From Istiophorus platypterus (lineage: Eukaryota > Chordata > Actinopteri > Istiophoriformes > Istiophoridae), in the NCBI GenBank assembly GCA_016859345.1, contig CM029115.1, positions 13,035,001 through 13,099,000 on the forward strand: DNA of 64,000 bases. The letters run 5' to 3'. A program made the translations under genes and the position numbers. The notes under the pieces are model-generated. The model saw nothing but the letters and a program-made list of their open reading frames with translations. It made no database searches and was not told the origin of the DNA. Positions 39,101 to 51,625 of the stretch are shown here, piece after piece (the first letter of the stretch is position 1; every line of letters starts with the position of its first letter).

Positions 39101-42100
39101 AGGCAACCTGAAAACATAATACTTTCGGGAACGGCTGTTGCCAGAGCAGGGGCCAAATATCTTTTAACATGTGTCACCCCTTAAGACTCCAGCCATACTG
39201 TTACACAGCTGCACAGAGGAAGTGATGATAACCTAACTGAATTTAATACCCACATCAAGGAGGTTATGTTGGTTATCACTCTCTTATCACTCTCCTTCAC
39301 ATTGTGAGACAGGAATTTTTTGCCTTGCCATAAGTATTCACTCTACTGAGTCTCAATCTAGTTTGGTAGATGTTATCATAACTTGTTACCGACATATCAC
39401 CAATGTATTATGGAAGCAGTTATTTCTTAGACGCTTTTAGGATTGAGAGTGTCTAAACCCCTCCAATCCCTATCTATTTAAAATGAAGCTGTTACAGAGC
39501 AAAGATGTATGCTTTTATTTTCTCCCTACCGTCTTACAAGTAGCACTATACAAAATCTCCAATTATATATTTAAACATACCTATAATTTAAAGAGTTAAA
39601 ACACACACCATACATACACACACACACAACTGTATCTTTTGTTGGAAATTGCTTCATATTGTGCAGTGTATTCTATCTATAGGAAATTAGCTAAGTGCCA
39701 AAGTTGGTTCAACTGACAACACCCATTTCAAAATGTGGGTGGAGAGGGTTTAAGCTTCAAATATGCTCGCTCTCTCTCCTTTCACCTCTGCTCCATGTCA
39801 GTATGTGTTTTCAATCACAAAAGAACAAGAGAACTAAGACTTTTAGCTAGGAACAGATGTAAAAATTATTAAAATTTCCAGAAAAAACATACAAAAGAGA
39901 AAACATGCAGATTTTTTGTTTTGACAGTCTATAGGATATTCAACAATATGTTTAACAAGGGGACATAAGAATTGGATTGCAAGGCAATCCTATTCCTCAT
40001 ATCCAAAGTGAGCACAAATTCTCATTTCTTTCTATACAAAAACAGAATTGAACAACCATCAAGAAACAATTTGACCTGCTCACCTATGCTGCAGTTTCCA
40101 CACAAAAAGCCAAATATACTCATATGTAATATCCTTGTGTTCAAGTGAACATTTTTTGCCAAATTTTAAGAAATTCTCTGTAGGTCTCTAAGATATTTTG
40201 CTCACGAGAAAGGGAGGGACAGGCAACCTGAAAACATAATACTTTCGGGAACGGCTGTTGCCAGAGCAGGGGCCAAATATCTTTTAACATGTGTCACCCC
40301 TTAAGACTCCAGCCATACTGTTACACAGCTGCACAGAGGAAGTGATGATAACCTAACTGAATTTAATACCCACATCAAGGAGGTTATGTTGGTTATCACT
40401 CTCTTATCACTCTCCTTCACATTGTGAGACAGGAATTTTTTGCCTTGCCATAAGTATTCACTCTACTGAGTCTCAATCTAGTTTGGTAGATGTTATCATA
40501 ACTTGTTACCGACATATCACCAATGTATTATGGAAGCAGTTATTTCTTAGACGCTTTTAGGATTGAGAGTGTCTAAACCCCTCCAATCCCTATCTATTTA
40601 AAATGAAGCTGTTACAGAGCAAAGATGTATGCTTTTATTTTCTACCTACCGTCTTACAAGTAGCACTATACAAAATCTCCAATTATATATTTAAACATAC
40701 CTATAATTTAAAGAGTTAAAACACACACCATACATACACACACACACATACACACACACACAATTGTATCTTTTGTTGGAAATTGCTTCATATTGTGCAG
40801 TGTATTCTATCTAGAGTGTGTGCACGTATGTGCACATGTGTTTTGGGGGAGTGATACATGACAAAGTATGATTTATGTACTCACATGGTCTCTTAAATTC
40901 TGCTCCACAGTGGGGGACATCATGATGACACAGACAATGGTCACCAACAGGAAGTAGAGGGCGTACATGATTCGGGTTCCGGTGGACTGTTTAATCTTGG
41001 GGCAGCAGTTACAGCAGCACGAACAGGCTGCTGAACCGCAGCAGCAGGCCAGCTGCACATAGAGTAAAATGAAGAAAAGAGAGAGAAATAGGGAAATCAT
41101 TACCATATCAGTTTCACAATATTCAACACCACCATAAGCCATCTGATACAGACATAATCTACTGAAGGGGTACTTGGATAAGAGGGGAAAAGTATTTAAG
41201 TGCTCTTTTTGCAGCAAACCCTGTCAGCTGCAGAGCCTGCAATTTGACCTTCCTTGAAGGATGCAAAAGAAAATTTCCCGAGGTTCCTAATGTATCACAA
41301 GACCAAAATGCCTTTTGTTCAAGTTAGATATTCACTAATTCTAACAAAAGTGTTTTTGAATATTGATAATATAGATAAAGAGAGTAGTGGATAAAAGATA
41401 AAAATATAAATATAGAGATGGAAAAAAATCTGGTCCTTTTAGTGATAAAAATGAGAACGGCAGTTTGACATTTGATTTGACCTACAGCTTGGGAAACAAG
41501 ATCCACAAATAAAGAAAGTTCAACATGGACTGTGCAGTGTTAAATAGACCTACAGAAGTCAAGTTAAGTCACATTTATAGAGCCCCTAATTCACAATCTG
41601 AGTAACATACTCCCTACACACGAAAACCCTTGACTCACTCAAATCTTTGCTTTAAGAAAAATCACAATGTGCAAACAAGTGAGACGCAAATTTGGAGGTT
41701 AACGGGGGGCTGAGGCCTCTGCTTAAAAATTTCTCAAAAAAATGGTGCAAGTACACATATTTGTTTTTCCAGCAAAACATGTCCAAATATATCAAAATGG
41801 TCTTATTGATATCCTCATCATAGTGCAACTCTGTCCTGTCCTGTTACTTATGTTGTCAAATTATATTTGAATTTTCAGATGAAATACTAGCTCATTAAGT
41901 TTAAACTATATTTATATATATATGTTCAATAGAAATAGGTAAGTTACAAATATTCTGTGTTAAGATATTTCGTTGTTTAACATTTATTACTACAGGTATC
42001 TGGGCCTCCAGATCCCTTCAAGTTTGAAAAGTTCCCAGTAAATTAACACATGACAAGATGAACCTGAACACCTTGTCTTGTAATTCACAGGTCACTTTAA

Positions 42101-45100
42101 GCTATTCCTCCACCAATGTGTGTAAATGTGGGTCTGGCAGTGCATGTTCATAAGTGCGCATATAATAGCAGATATGGTGATTTCATCAAACAAAATGTAA
42201 AATTTCAAAAACTACAACTGAAAAACACATTGTTGTAAAAAGTGTTCCATGGTGGAGCACTACAGTTTCTTAGTTGTTTTTTTTTCAAAGATTGTTAAGA
42301 GATTGTAGCCATTTTAGCAAACTTTTATGTGAGGGAGTGTCTGGTTCCTTCTGGTACATAGTTATTTTTTCAGACTTTCAGCTTTCACAAGCCTACAACA
42401 CTTACTGTGGGTCCGAACCAGAAGACTAAGTTATGGCAATTTACAGAGCGGAGGACAACTTTGTGACAGAATACATCCTCTTGGCTGTCTCTTTGCTCAT
42501 TTACGGTTTCTATCACGAGGGACAAATCCCTCCTCCCTCACAGAAGCAACTCTGGGTCAGTGCAGACAGTGAAGGCTCTTGTCTAAACACACACACACAC
42601 ACGCACGCACGCACGCACACATGCCCACACACGCACACACAATCACACACACAAACACACAATCACACATACACACACACACACACACACAGGCCTACTC
42701 TGTTTCCTCTGACAGGCCCTCATCTAGGAGGAGGACAGTCTCATAAAGACAGGCCCCATGTTCTTTTTAGGACAGAGGATACTCTATAATTACAGTATAA
42801 AATTCTCTGTAGCTACCCCACCCTGCTTGACTTAGCCTCCTACCTCTCAGTATGCAGAACACACACTGCTGTGCTGAAAGGTGTGGTACACTGTGGGGCT
42901 ACATTGGTGCACCCCTGCTGGAGGGCTTACGCGCACCATTTTCCTTTTATATGTTCTCCCCTTATGGGGTGTGACAGACTGGAAGTGTGAAGGGAATGGT
43001 GCTACTGTGGGATATATGCCCTGGGTATTCTGACCATGGTTGAGTCTTTCTGAGCTACAGGGAAAACCTATCTCTAAGTACTGTAATTACAGCATTAGGT
43101 GAGAGGCTTGAGACTACTCAATTGGAGGGTGTCATGGCTGTGGACTAAACCTCTCACGAAAATTGCATACTATCTAGCGTCATCTGCATCCAACTAAAAG
43201 CAACAGTTATCTCAAAGGAGGCACCAACTGGTATATGCCACAAACAAATTTTACTTTAACAAAATCTATCATGACAGTGTATGGCAACAAAATAGTTCCT
43301 CTTCAATGGCTGTATTTAATCTGGCATTGCAATACTCATTTTGTCCACTGTTCTACATTCTCTCTACACTGTGTATTTTCTGTTTGCATCTTGTAACTCA
43401 AATTTTATGTCTGTATACGATAGCAACTGACAGAAATTGGTAGTAGAGATATTTGACTTGCAACAAAGATCCCCTGCCACACTTAAAGCTACAACTCTGT
43501 AGCTCAAATGTATCCTGACAATGTGAGTTTCCTACTGTATATACATCCTGTGGTGATAAATAAATATTTTTCTTCAAATCTGGTAATGTGTCCAAAAAAC
43601 ATTAGGTCAAATTGCCTGTCAGTCATAACAGTAATCTTGGCCCTTGTCTGAGTGTGTGTCCAAAGCTGGGATCTGGGTGTATTGATGTAGTAAAGCCAGT
43701 GTGTTACATTGTCTGATGTGTTGCGTTCCGCTCCAGATGCCAGTAATTTGTGGTATGCTGTAGACAGCTGGAACCACACAGGCACATGGTCAGGATCAAG
43801 CTACTTCTCTGTCCACATGCCTCTCCCTCCTCGTTCACTCTGTCCAGAGGTTCCCCTGACAGTCTTTTCTAGATGGCCCCCTTAATTGTTTTCGGTTTTT
43901 TCTTTGTCTGGAGCTGAAGAATGGATTCTAGTGGCCTAGTCTTTTTGCTGCAAGCTGCATGGTTTTGTTTTAATAGTTCTCTAAAATGTTTCCAATGTAA
44001 AACCAAACCCAATAATATTGCCACCCAAAGAGCTGAGAATGTACCACTGTGTCTATTGCTCTTGTCACATGGGGGTGTTGTGGAAATCAGAGAGGTTGAG
44101 GTGGATGAGGAGGCAGACACAGAGAGACACGCTGGAGACTCAGATGGCTTAAGTTGTAGTAATGTTTACTGAGCTCAGGAGAAGTGACATCAACACAGCA
44201 TGGAGCAGTGCCAGCATCAATTCTCTTGACTCTCTCTTACTGTTGAGTATATATTGTCTTTTGGGCCAAGAGACAGATTTAGATTACAAACCAATATGGA
44301 GACAGCTCATCTGCTAAAGTCAGAAGTAGAAAAATTCTGACCTTGACTAGATCAGTGAGTTCCTAGCATATCTTCCTCCTAAAGTGGTGTCAGTTTATCA
44401 GAAAGTCAGGTCAAGAGACAACAAGTTTAGTTTAGGGTGACCTCAGCTGAGCAGACATTTCCCTCTAGGGGAAAAGGGGAATTGTCTTTCACAGGGAGTA
44501 TTTACAATTTTGAGAAATTGTTAGATGCTTAATTACTAAGAGTCAATGTACACACTCTAATGATTATGAGATGTCTCAACTCATAAAAGGTAGAGAATTC
44601 TGACCTATATCATAAACCTCATCAACATGCCACATCTTGTGACCACCTATGAATCAGGAATTTAAACCTTGACGAAATAAAAAACAAAATACATGACTGT
44701 ATCCTTTAGAGGAGATATCAACAAGATTGGGAACCATACTACATAAGGACCCTTTATCTGAAAATCTGGGTTCAAGCCCATGTGATAATATTATGTATGT
44801 CTTCCTATATTGTCCTTGAGACAAACAGTGAATCCCGTCCGAAGTAAATACGTCAACATACAAGGTCCACATATAATTCATTTGCCCACACTGTAAAACA
44901 AGAATATGAAAAGCAGAAAAATAGGTCAAATTATGAATTTGAACTCCTCATGGTATCAGCATAGCACTTGTTGGCAGAAAGCACAAAGACTTCTTTGATG
45001 CTTTGATGCCTGATCAAATACGGAATGAGACCAGTTTATTAACAATCAGTATCCAGCAGATGGGTGTTTTAACATCCATTCAGGGATAATTGTGAGAGTA

Positions 45101-46627
45101 GGGATCAAGATCACACACATGCACATGATTTACCAATGCTTGAGATACCCTGGAAGAGAGAGTATTAAGAGGATTGACATTCAGCCTTCAAGGCTGCATG
45201 TGCATATTTCTGCTTTGTGCACACATAGGCTTCTATCCTTGAATCTAAATCAAGTTTTATTTATGTGGCACTATTTCACTACACACAGCTTAACAGGATA
45301 AGCTGCTTCCTTTGTCTCTGCTGTAACCACATGTCTTTCTCAATGGGCGATTAATTAACCACAACAGACTGAAAGTAAGCGGGGAAAAACTTGGTGATTT
45401 AAGCTGTGAGTGTGTTTAGAATTCATTAGTTATGGGGTGTTTCACAAGCATACTGCACACAGTGAGAGGGCTCAAACAGCATACTCTGCGGAGCTGATGA
45501 TGGGAGGGGGAGTCAGGAGAGGAAAATGTCTTGAGGAATTACACTATGCACAGATACAAAAAGAATATCTACAGCGACAAAAGGCCAATTTATGCTTCAG
45601 CGTCGAATCTGTGGCGTACCTATGGTGTAGCCACCCACTACGATGTCGTGAGCATTTCTACTTCAGGTGTCCCTCTGCAATTACACCGCCAATCCACTAG
45701 TTGATAGTGGCATTTATATGCCACTGTGTTGAGTTTCTTCGCCACTGTTTTCCACAAGTTTGTTGGAGTTGGAAACAACGGCAAATGAAACCGAGCAAAT
45801 CTTGATGGAGTTGGAGCAGATAGATATTCAACAGAAGTTAATTTACTGCAATGAAGAAATGAGAAGAAGATGTTGGGGGAGATGATCTATATGACAGTGG
45901 CCACGAAGGAGAAGTAAGAAATGTGTTGCTACTAAGTGGACCAATAACAGTTCTTGTGGTTCGTGTCACCGTGATGTGTGGTTACATTTTTTGGGAGGTG
46001 CATGTCAGGCTACGGCATACCCACAGCATAGAGTACACAGCTACACCATAGGAACACCACTGGGACACCATTAGTTCGAGTTAGAAGCATAAATTGGCCT
46101 AAATGTTGATCCTACCCATGTCATTGGCCATCCACCCACTCTTTCGCTGCCCCCTGCCCCTCCAGAATGTCAGCAACCCACCACTAGCTTTCATACTGTT
46201 TTAACCATCCGTCCCAAAGATCATCATTCCATACCAAAGCAAACAGACCTGCTGAAAAGCTACTTGCAAGGTCTGTCTGAGAATGAAGTTAAATTAACCA
46301 ATGACTCTCATAACCCTCCACTGAAGGCACCAACAATCACTACACTGTGATTGTGGGACTCTTAAGAGACAAAGACTCATTTATTCCTTACTCAGCCTGA
46401 AGCTAGATTTCACCCTCTTCATCTCATTTCTACTATCCTCCCCCACCCTCTTACTTGAAGACTTATTGTCATCATCTCTTATCCGTTTTCCTCTTATGTT
46501 CTCCTCTTCACCCTCTCTTTGTTATTTTCAGCTGCCCTTCACCCTAAATCACTCCCACCCCAATGCTCCTCTACCTTCCAGCTGTCCTTGGAGTCAAGAG
46601 AAAGAGAATATTGCTGAAAGCGCGTGC

Positions 46628-46679
<52 letters not shown>

Positions 46680-49600
46680 ACACCCATACACAAAAATTAG
46701 CTTTACATAGAGAGGATGGACAGGACACAGCAGTGAGCATAACCTCACAATGTCTCTGACCTGCTGGATGTTTAATCAACAAATATGACACAGTCCTTTA
46801 TGTAGAAATCCCTAAAACTACGTCTGTGATTAGAATTTGAATATTGATGATAATCGCCATGCTTTTCCCTAATCTACTCTCCACTACCTCATTATCCTGA
46901 GAGCAGCAGTGATGAGAAGAATTGCTGTATTTTGACAAACAGGAAACAACTAAATCAAACACACAGGGGGTAAACTGTGCTGCACATAGCCACACAGACA
47001 CAACTGCTTACGCAACAGACCATTCGCAAAAATAGGTCACTCACTATATCATGGTGGAAGCAAATGAGAATCAGGAGGGGGTAGACAGATGCAGAGCCAG
47101 CTAAGGGTTTTCTCTTCCTACTAGTCAACCAACCAAGCAGATTTTTACAACTTAAGGAGGTTGGGAAATGAGGACATATCAGTTGAAAAAATGTGGAAGG
47201 AATACCTTGACAAAACCCTAAGAAAAAACAAGTACTGTACATTTGGCATCCGTCCCTGCTGTGGTTGACTCAGATTCCTTCTCTTGAGGTTTGAACTAGA
47301 GAAAAAAAACTTCCATCTGATGATATAAGATGATGACCTAAGGGTTATCAGTAGTGAAAAAGACAAAACAAAACAAAAAACTCTGCATACCCAAAAGCAG
47401 TGGTGCGGAAAAATATGGAAGCACAGAGACATGACTAGTAATTGAGATTAACACTATCAGAACAACTTCATTGGAAGACAGAGGATTAAAGATTTCAGTA
47501 ACTGCATAAGTGGGAGTATAAACCTCAGGTTTATTCACGCCAAAGTGTGGCAGTTCATTCATCCAGTACATCTAATGCATTCATCTTTATTCCCTGTCCA
47601 CTTCTTCTTCAGCATATTTTTCATGTCATTTGTACACTATGCTGTTGCTGGCTGCTTTAAAACTAAAGGAACTCCCTGTTCATTAGAGTTAAATGATGGT
47701 AGCCTCAAGATAAAGTTGCCAGACTAACAGCTCGGACAAAAACTGTAGGCACACCCTCTTATCTCAAATTACAACAATGCTTTGTTTGAATGTAGAGAAG
47801 AGAAACCAGCAGAAGGAAAAATGAGTGAAAAAAAGGGAAAGGCGAAACAAAACACTTTAGGATGTCGCAAGGCAGGATTTTCTAACACACAAGTAAGGTT
47901 GGCCCAAGTTCTAGAACAAGGCCTCCTCCAATTTCCCCTTATATTGTGACTGACAGCTCCACTATTGTCTGTTTAGCTAGGCAGCTGTATACACACAGCA
48001 AAAATGTATCACTGGTCTGTTTCGTATACACAAAGGGGGGGGTCTTTCCTTCTCTCTTGGCAAATATAGCCCCTGGCTACAACCAACAGAGAGACACATC
48101 CACTGAACAGAAAATACAGAAACAACAGACAACAAACCTGAGGTACATTGAAGAGCTGAAAAACAAAAGTCAGAAATGAAACAATCCCATGCAGACAATG
48201 GAGTGTCACAAAAATAGCCTCAGGAAACAGACCAAACTAGAGTGGAAAAATGGTCAGAATAAAAGGCAGTCTGAGATCAACAGGTATAGGCTAATCCAAC
48301 ATCATGCTGGCCGGTTTCGTTTCCCAAAGTGTATTGTTTACTAGTGTGAGAGTTCAGTCATATGGCTATGCACACAATGTCATGTAATTCCCCAGCCACA
48401 GCCTTAATGCATGTAAACTGATACTAAAGGCATAATTCAAATTACGGAGTTAGCTGTTTTTTCACAAAAAATAATAAACTATAGAGAGAAAACATGGGAA
48501 GATGTGAAGCAGAGCCGGTTGAGGAAGACATCATTGCTAATGTATGACAGTTCAGAGGGAGACAAAAGAGATGGAAGATTGCCAATGATGTCCCTGTGGG
48601 AAAACAAACTCCTGCTGCTGCTGACCAAAGCAAAACTCCTGAGAGGGAAGCTGAAAATAGCAGACATGTCACACATGGATACAGCTGGCCAGCCATTCTA
48701 ATTGTATGACTGACCCAGACATTTAAGTTGGAGGGGGCTTCCCTAGATGTTTAGTCACCATATTCATATCGGATACAGTTTTACGAGTAAAATGATTTTA
48801 CATTTCATAAGCATTTCACCTGCTTTATAGTGACATTATAGCCGCTGTGCCGCGACATAGGCAACAAGTAGTCAAACAGCCATCTGATGGTGACAGCTGT
48901 GTTAGTATGAGTGCTGCTGGGCTGTATGTTTATTTCACAATATTTGCTTATAGATGTAAAAAGATCAAATTCCAATCAGCTCGCATTTTTGAGAATTCAG
49001 AAATCCTCTCACAAGACATGCTACATTATGGTTAAGCTGAGTCAAATGCAGAATGAGTATTAAAATATCCAACCGCAGCATTAAAGTATTAAATTACAAA
49101 GAATAAATAATGATGCACTGCCCACCAATCCCCATTCTCAACTAACTCTTCTTGCTATCTTGCACCACCCTGATAAAGGTAAGACAGTCAAAAATGTCTG
49201 GTGAATAAAGCACAGGGTTGTGTAACATTCAAATACTCCTTTTGCTTGCATATCCACAAGGACCAGGATGTAGGGTCAGTGCTTGATGTCTTACTCAAGT
49301 ATACTTTATCAGGAAGGATGCTTTCTGAATGATAGCCTCTTATCCTCTAGGTCCTCGACTCGTGTACCCTGCCAAAGTTGTCTGTGCCATTGCTCACAGA
49401 CACCCACATGATTTCAGTCCTGTCCCACACTCACAGCCAATGCTTGCAGCATTTTGGACAACACTCAGCATTGGGGCAGAGCCTACCCCCTATCCTATTG
49501 CAACATGGCATACATCCCTGGTCCCACTGACAAATTACAAGTGAGTTGCTCCCACACCATGCCTGGTCCTCTCTCCAAATCTAACCCAAACAACACCCAC

Positions 49601-51029
49601 CCTCCCCTAATTTCCAGCTCCAAGCAAAGGAGGAAATTAACAGACCACACATCAATTTGAGCCCATCTAAATCTTATGGGGGGTAAATTACAAGTATACA
49701 CATAAATACAGATGGCAACAAAACTAAATGGGTTGCCTGTTACCAGGATTAGCACACCACCAGCACAGCAACACAAATCTGATTTTACTGTTTGCCCTTC
49801 ATTTCCTCTTAATCCTTCCTGGTTTCCATCATTCCCTATCTTTGAAAGGAACAGGAAATAGAAGTGAGCTCTCCTTACATGAGGGATGTGTCCAAGTAAT
49901 TAAATTCCTGGCAAGACCAGCTCAGCAGTGGTGACTGTGCGGTCCAAACTAATTAAAAAGCACTGAGGAAAACCCAATCTAACTTGTCATATACACCATT
50001 AGCTACCTCTTTTCAAAGTAATTCTAACATTGCATATAACTTAAAACGTTAAAATAATTTAATAATATAATACTGTTACCACCCTTTTCATTAACTGATT
50101 CATTTGCTGATAATTTTCCAATGAATCCCTTCATCTATAAAATGGTAACAAATCTTCTGAAGCCCGCATTGCTATTTTTAAATCTCCTGCTTGTTCTGGA
50201 TCATCACTCCAAAATTCAAGAAATTCACAACACAAAGAAACAGCAAAACCTCAATTGAGAAACTAGATCTACTGACTATTCGGAATTTTTGCTTAAAAAT
50301 TACTAAATGATTGATCAGTCATCTAAACTGTTGGAGGTTAATTCTCAATCAACACGTGATTAGTTGTTTTTTTGGTTTTGTTTTTTATTTAGCTCTGTTA
50401 GAAGTCATGATATTTATATAGGAATATTTAATAAATTTGGTTATGAATTAGGCCTATGCAATGTACATGTCCATACAAGACACCAGCTACTTGCCTTTTA
50501 AAAGTAATTCTGCAACTTCAAGACTAACCTTTGACACACCGAAAACCAACAAGAAGCTGGGCCCAATCTTATTATTTTTATCTGGCGCATGTAATGTATC
50601 TCACTCTCAAGTGAGCCACGGCTCGTCCGCCTTTCACCAGCATTTCTGCAACTTCAAAATGAAACTATTTGACCACAACTACTTCAGAGCGAGAAATGAA
50701 ACCATAACACCTCTACATAGTAGAGGCACCGACTGGGAATCGGTCGGGGAGGAACGTGTTCCTGAGCGGTCAGGGGGGGAAAAAATGGGGGGCAGCTGCG
50801 GAGACCTGCGAGGAAAACCGGGGCAGAGACGCATCCTCGGCGCCCGGTTCTTACGGTGGAGACGAGCGTGGAGTCGGTCACACTTCGTTACAGGCGCTCA
50901 AACCTAAGTTTTGACGGCAGGTACCGGAGGTTTCTCAGCTGGTCGCTTTGCCTCGTCTGCCTTTGTCTTCCAGTGGCTTAAACGCTGCTACAGTCAAGTT
51001 ATTCAGCTGGTCCAGTGAGGGAACTGTAC

Positions 51030-51068
<39 letters not shown>

Positions 51069-51442
51069 CATTATTATTATTCATACTGTTAGCGAATCAC
51101 AGTAGCATTCCTGGGGGTCTGAAACCAGCAAGAGAGACGGAGACACACGCAATCACACACTCACACAATCACAGTGACACACTCACACACTCACACACAC
51201 ACTCACACACGCCATAAAAACAAAAACCGCTGACTCGGTAAAGCCTGCGTCGATCGGACACCATTGATACTCGCACCGGCGCCAGAGCCGACGGGAACGA
51301 CAGCGGACCCTCGGCTCGACCTAACGTTGAACCGCTTCATCGTGGCGCCCACAGCCGTTCACGAACAACGGCGGCCGCCACGCAAATAACGGCGAAACGC
51401 GCCACTGTTACTCACCTGCGCGACGCAACAGGGGACGCACAT
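30164..51442 (-). CDS. serinc5: Serine incorporator 5, multipass membrane protein
   Basis: Twelve exons in transcript order: 51442-51416, 41052-40885, 36639-36461, 34916-34834, 34493-34400, 33637-33426, 33138-33046, 32198-32072, 31591-31522, 31283-31247, 30717-30573, 30308-30164 (stop TAG). Phases agree, giving about 459 residues, the length of the long SERINC5 form. Signatures are a Cys-rich start (QLACCCGSAACSCCCNCCPK), MYALYFLL, CKTLVGYSAVYKMCFGMACFF, VWRYVGAVGGFIFL, YSYSFFHFVFFLGSLYVMMTVTNWF and a final WSVFWIKMASCW segment. About ten hydrophobic helices are expected. The loop sequon NTT is in the exon at 32198-32072. The family acts in the plasma membrane and affects lipid distribution; mammalian SERINC5 reduces retrovirus particle infectivity. 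Introns 1 (about 10.4 kb) and 2 (about 4.2 kb) are unusually long compared with the rest of the window. The gene converges with thbs4. Confidence 0.95.
36640..40884 (-). other. serinc5: serinc5 intron 2 with tandem duplication
   Basis: The intron between exon 2 (40885) and exon 3 (36639). No coding potential seen. Half of its length is the tandem duplication listed separately. Confidence 0.85.
38549..40802. repeat. Tandem duplication, two copies of about 1.12 kb
   Basis: Copy 1 is 38549-39668 (1120 bp) and copy 2 is 39669-40802 (1134 bp). They look almost identical. The differences I found are one C/A change (39524 versus 40644), one C/T change near the CA run, and a 14-bp longer CA run in copy 2. 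The 11-mer TATTCTATCTA stands at the left edge, at the junction and after the right edge (38549, 39669, 40803). Confidence 0.95.
42587..42691 (+). repeat. (CA)n/(CGCA)n microsatellite
   Basis: Compound run of CA units with CGCA and ATCACA interruptions. Confidence 0.9.
45582..46100. mobile_element. Non-autonomous DNA transposon (MITE-like) with terminal inverted repeats
   Basis: The left end AGGCCAATTTATGCTTC is the exact reverse complement of the right end GAAGCATAAATTGGCCT, 519 bp apart. Beyond the first 17 bp the ends stay partly complementary: CCTATGGTGTAGC occurs near the left end and its reverse complement near the right. Flanks read ...ACAAA and AAATG..., so AAA may be a 3-bp target duplication, though other readings are possible. 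No intact transposase is present. The style suggests the PIF/Harbinger group, but the family is not settled from sequence alone. Confidence 0.75.
46625..46684 (+). repeat. (CA)n microsatellite
   Basis: Pure CA from about 46633 to 46672 with short imperfect edges. Confidence 0.92.
51030..51081 (+). repeat. (ATT)n microsatellite
   Basis: ATT repeats with one ATC interruption, in serinc5 intron 1, about 0.35 kb downstream of the end of exon 1 in transcript sense. Confidence 0.92.
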
Positions 51443-51579
51443 CTTGCGGGGAGAGACAATAAATAAAAAAAATCCGTTTCGGGGGGAGAAAACGAGCTTT
51501 CTTGCTTCTCTCGGTCGCTTTTCCACCTACCACCCCATGAAGCCTCCAGCACACGGAGAACGACTCGTCTGTCCTCCGT

Positions 51580-51625
51580 CCTCCCTCCTCCTCCTTCTCC
51601 TCCTCCTCCTCCTCCTCCTCCCCCT
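51580..51625 (+). repeat. (CTC)n low-complexity tract upstream of serinc5
   Basis: Mostly CTC/CCT triplets on +, i.e. GAG-rich in the serinc5 transcript sense; it lies in the likely 5' UTR or promoter. Confidence 0.85.

Larger units (their letters stand above)
41053..51415 (-). other. serinc5: serinc5 intron 1
   Basis: About 10.4 kb, AT-rich. It holds CA microsatellites at 42587-42691 and 46625-46684, an ATT run at 51030-51081 and a transposon relic at 45582-46100. I recognise no gene in it; the open frames are short and lack protein-like composition. Confidence 0.8.

Noticed and set aside
38549..40802. Gene or exon duplication within serinc5
   Set aside because: The duplicated segment carries no exon; both copies lie wholly in intron 2.
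46466..46791. His/Thr- or Val/Cys-rich open frames over the CA repeat (also 60138-60515, 61728-62068, 63430-63754)
   Set aside because: They are translations of CA microsatellites and not genes.
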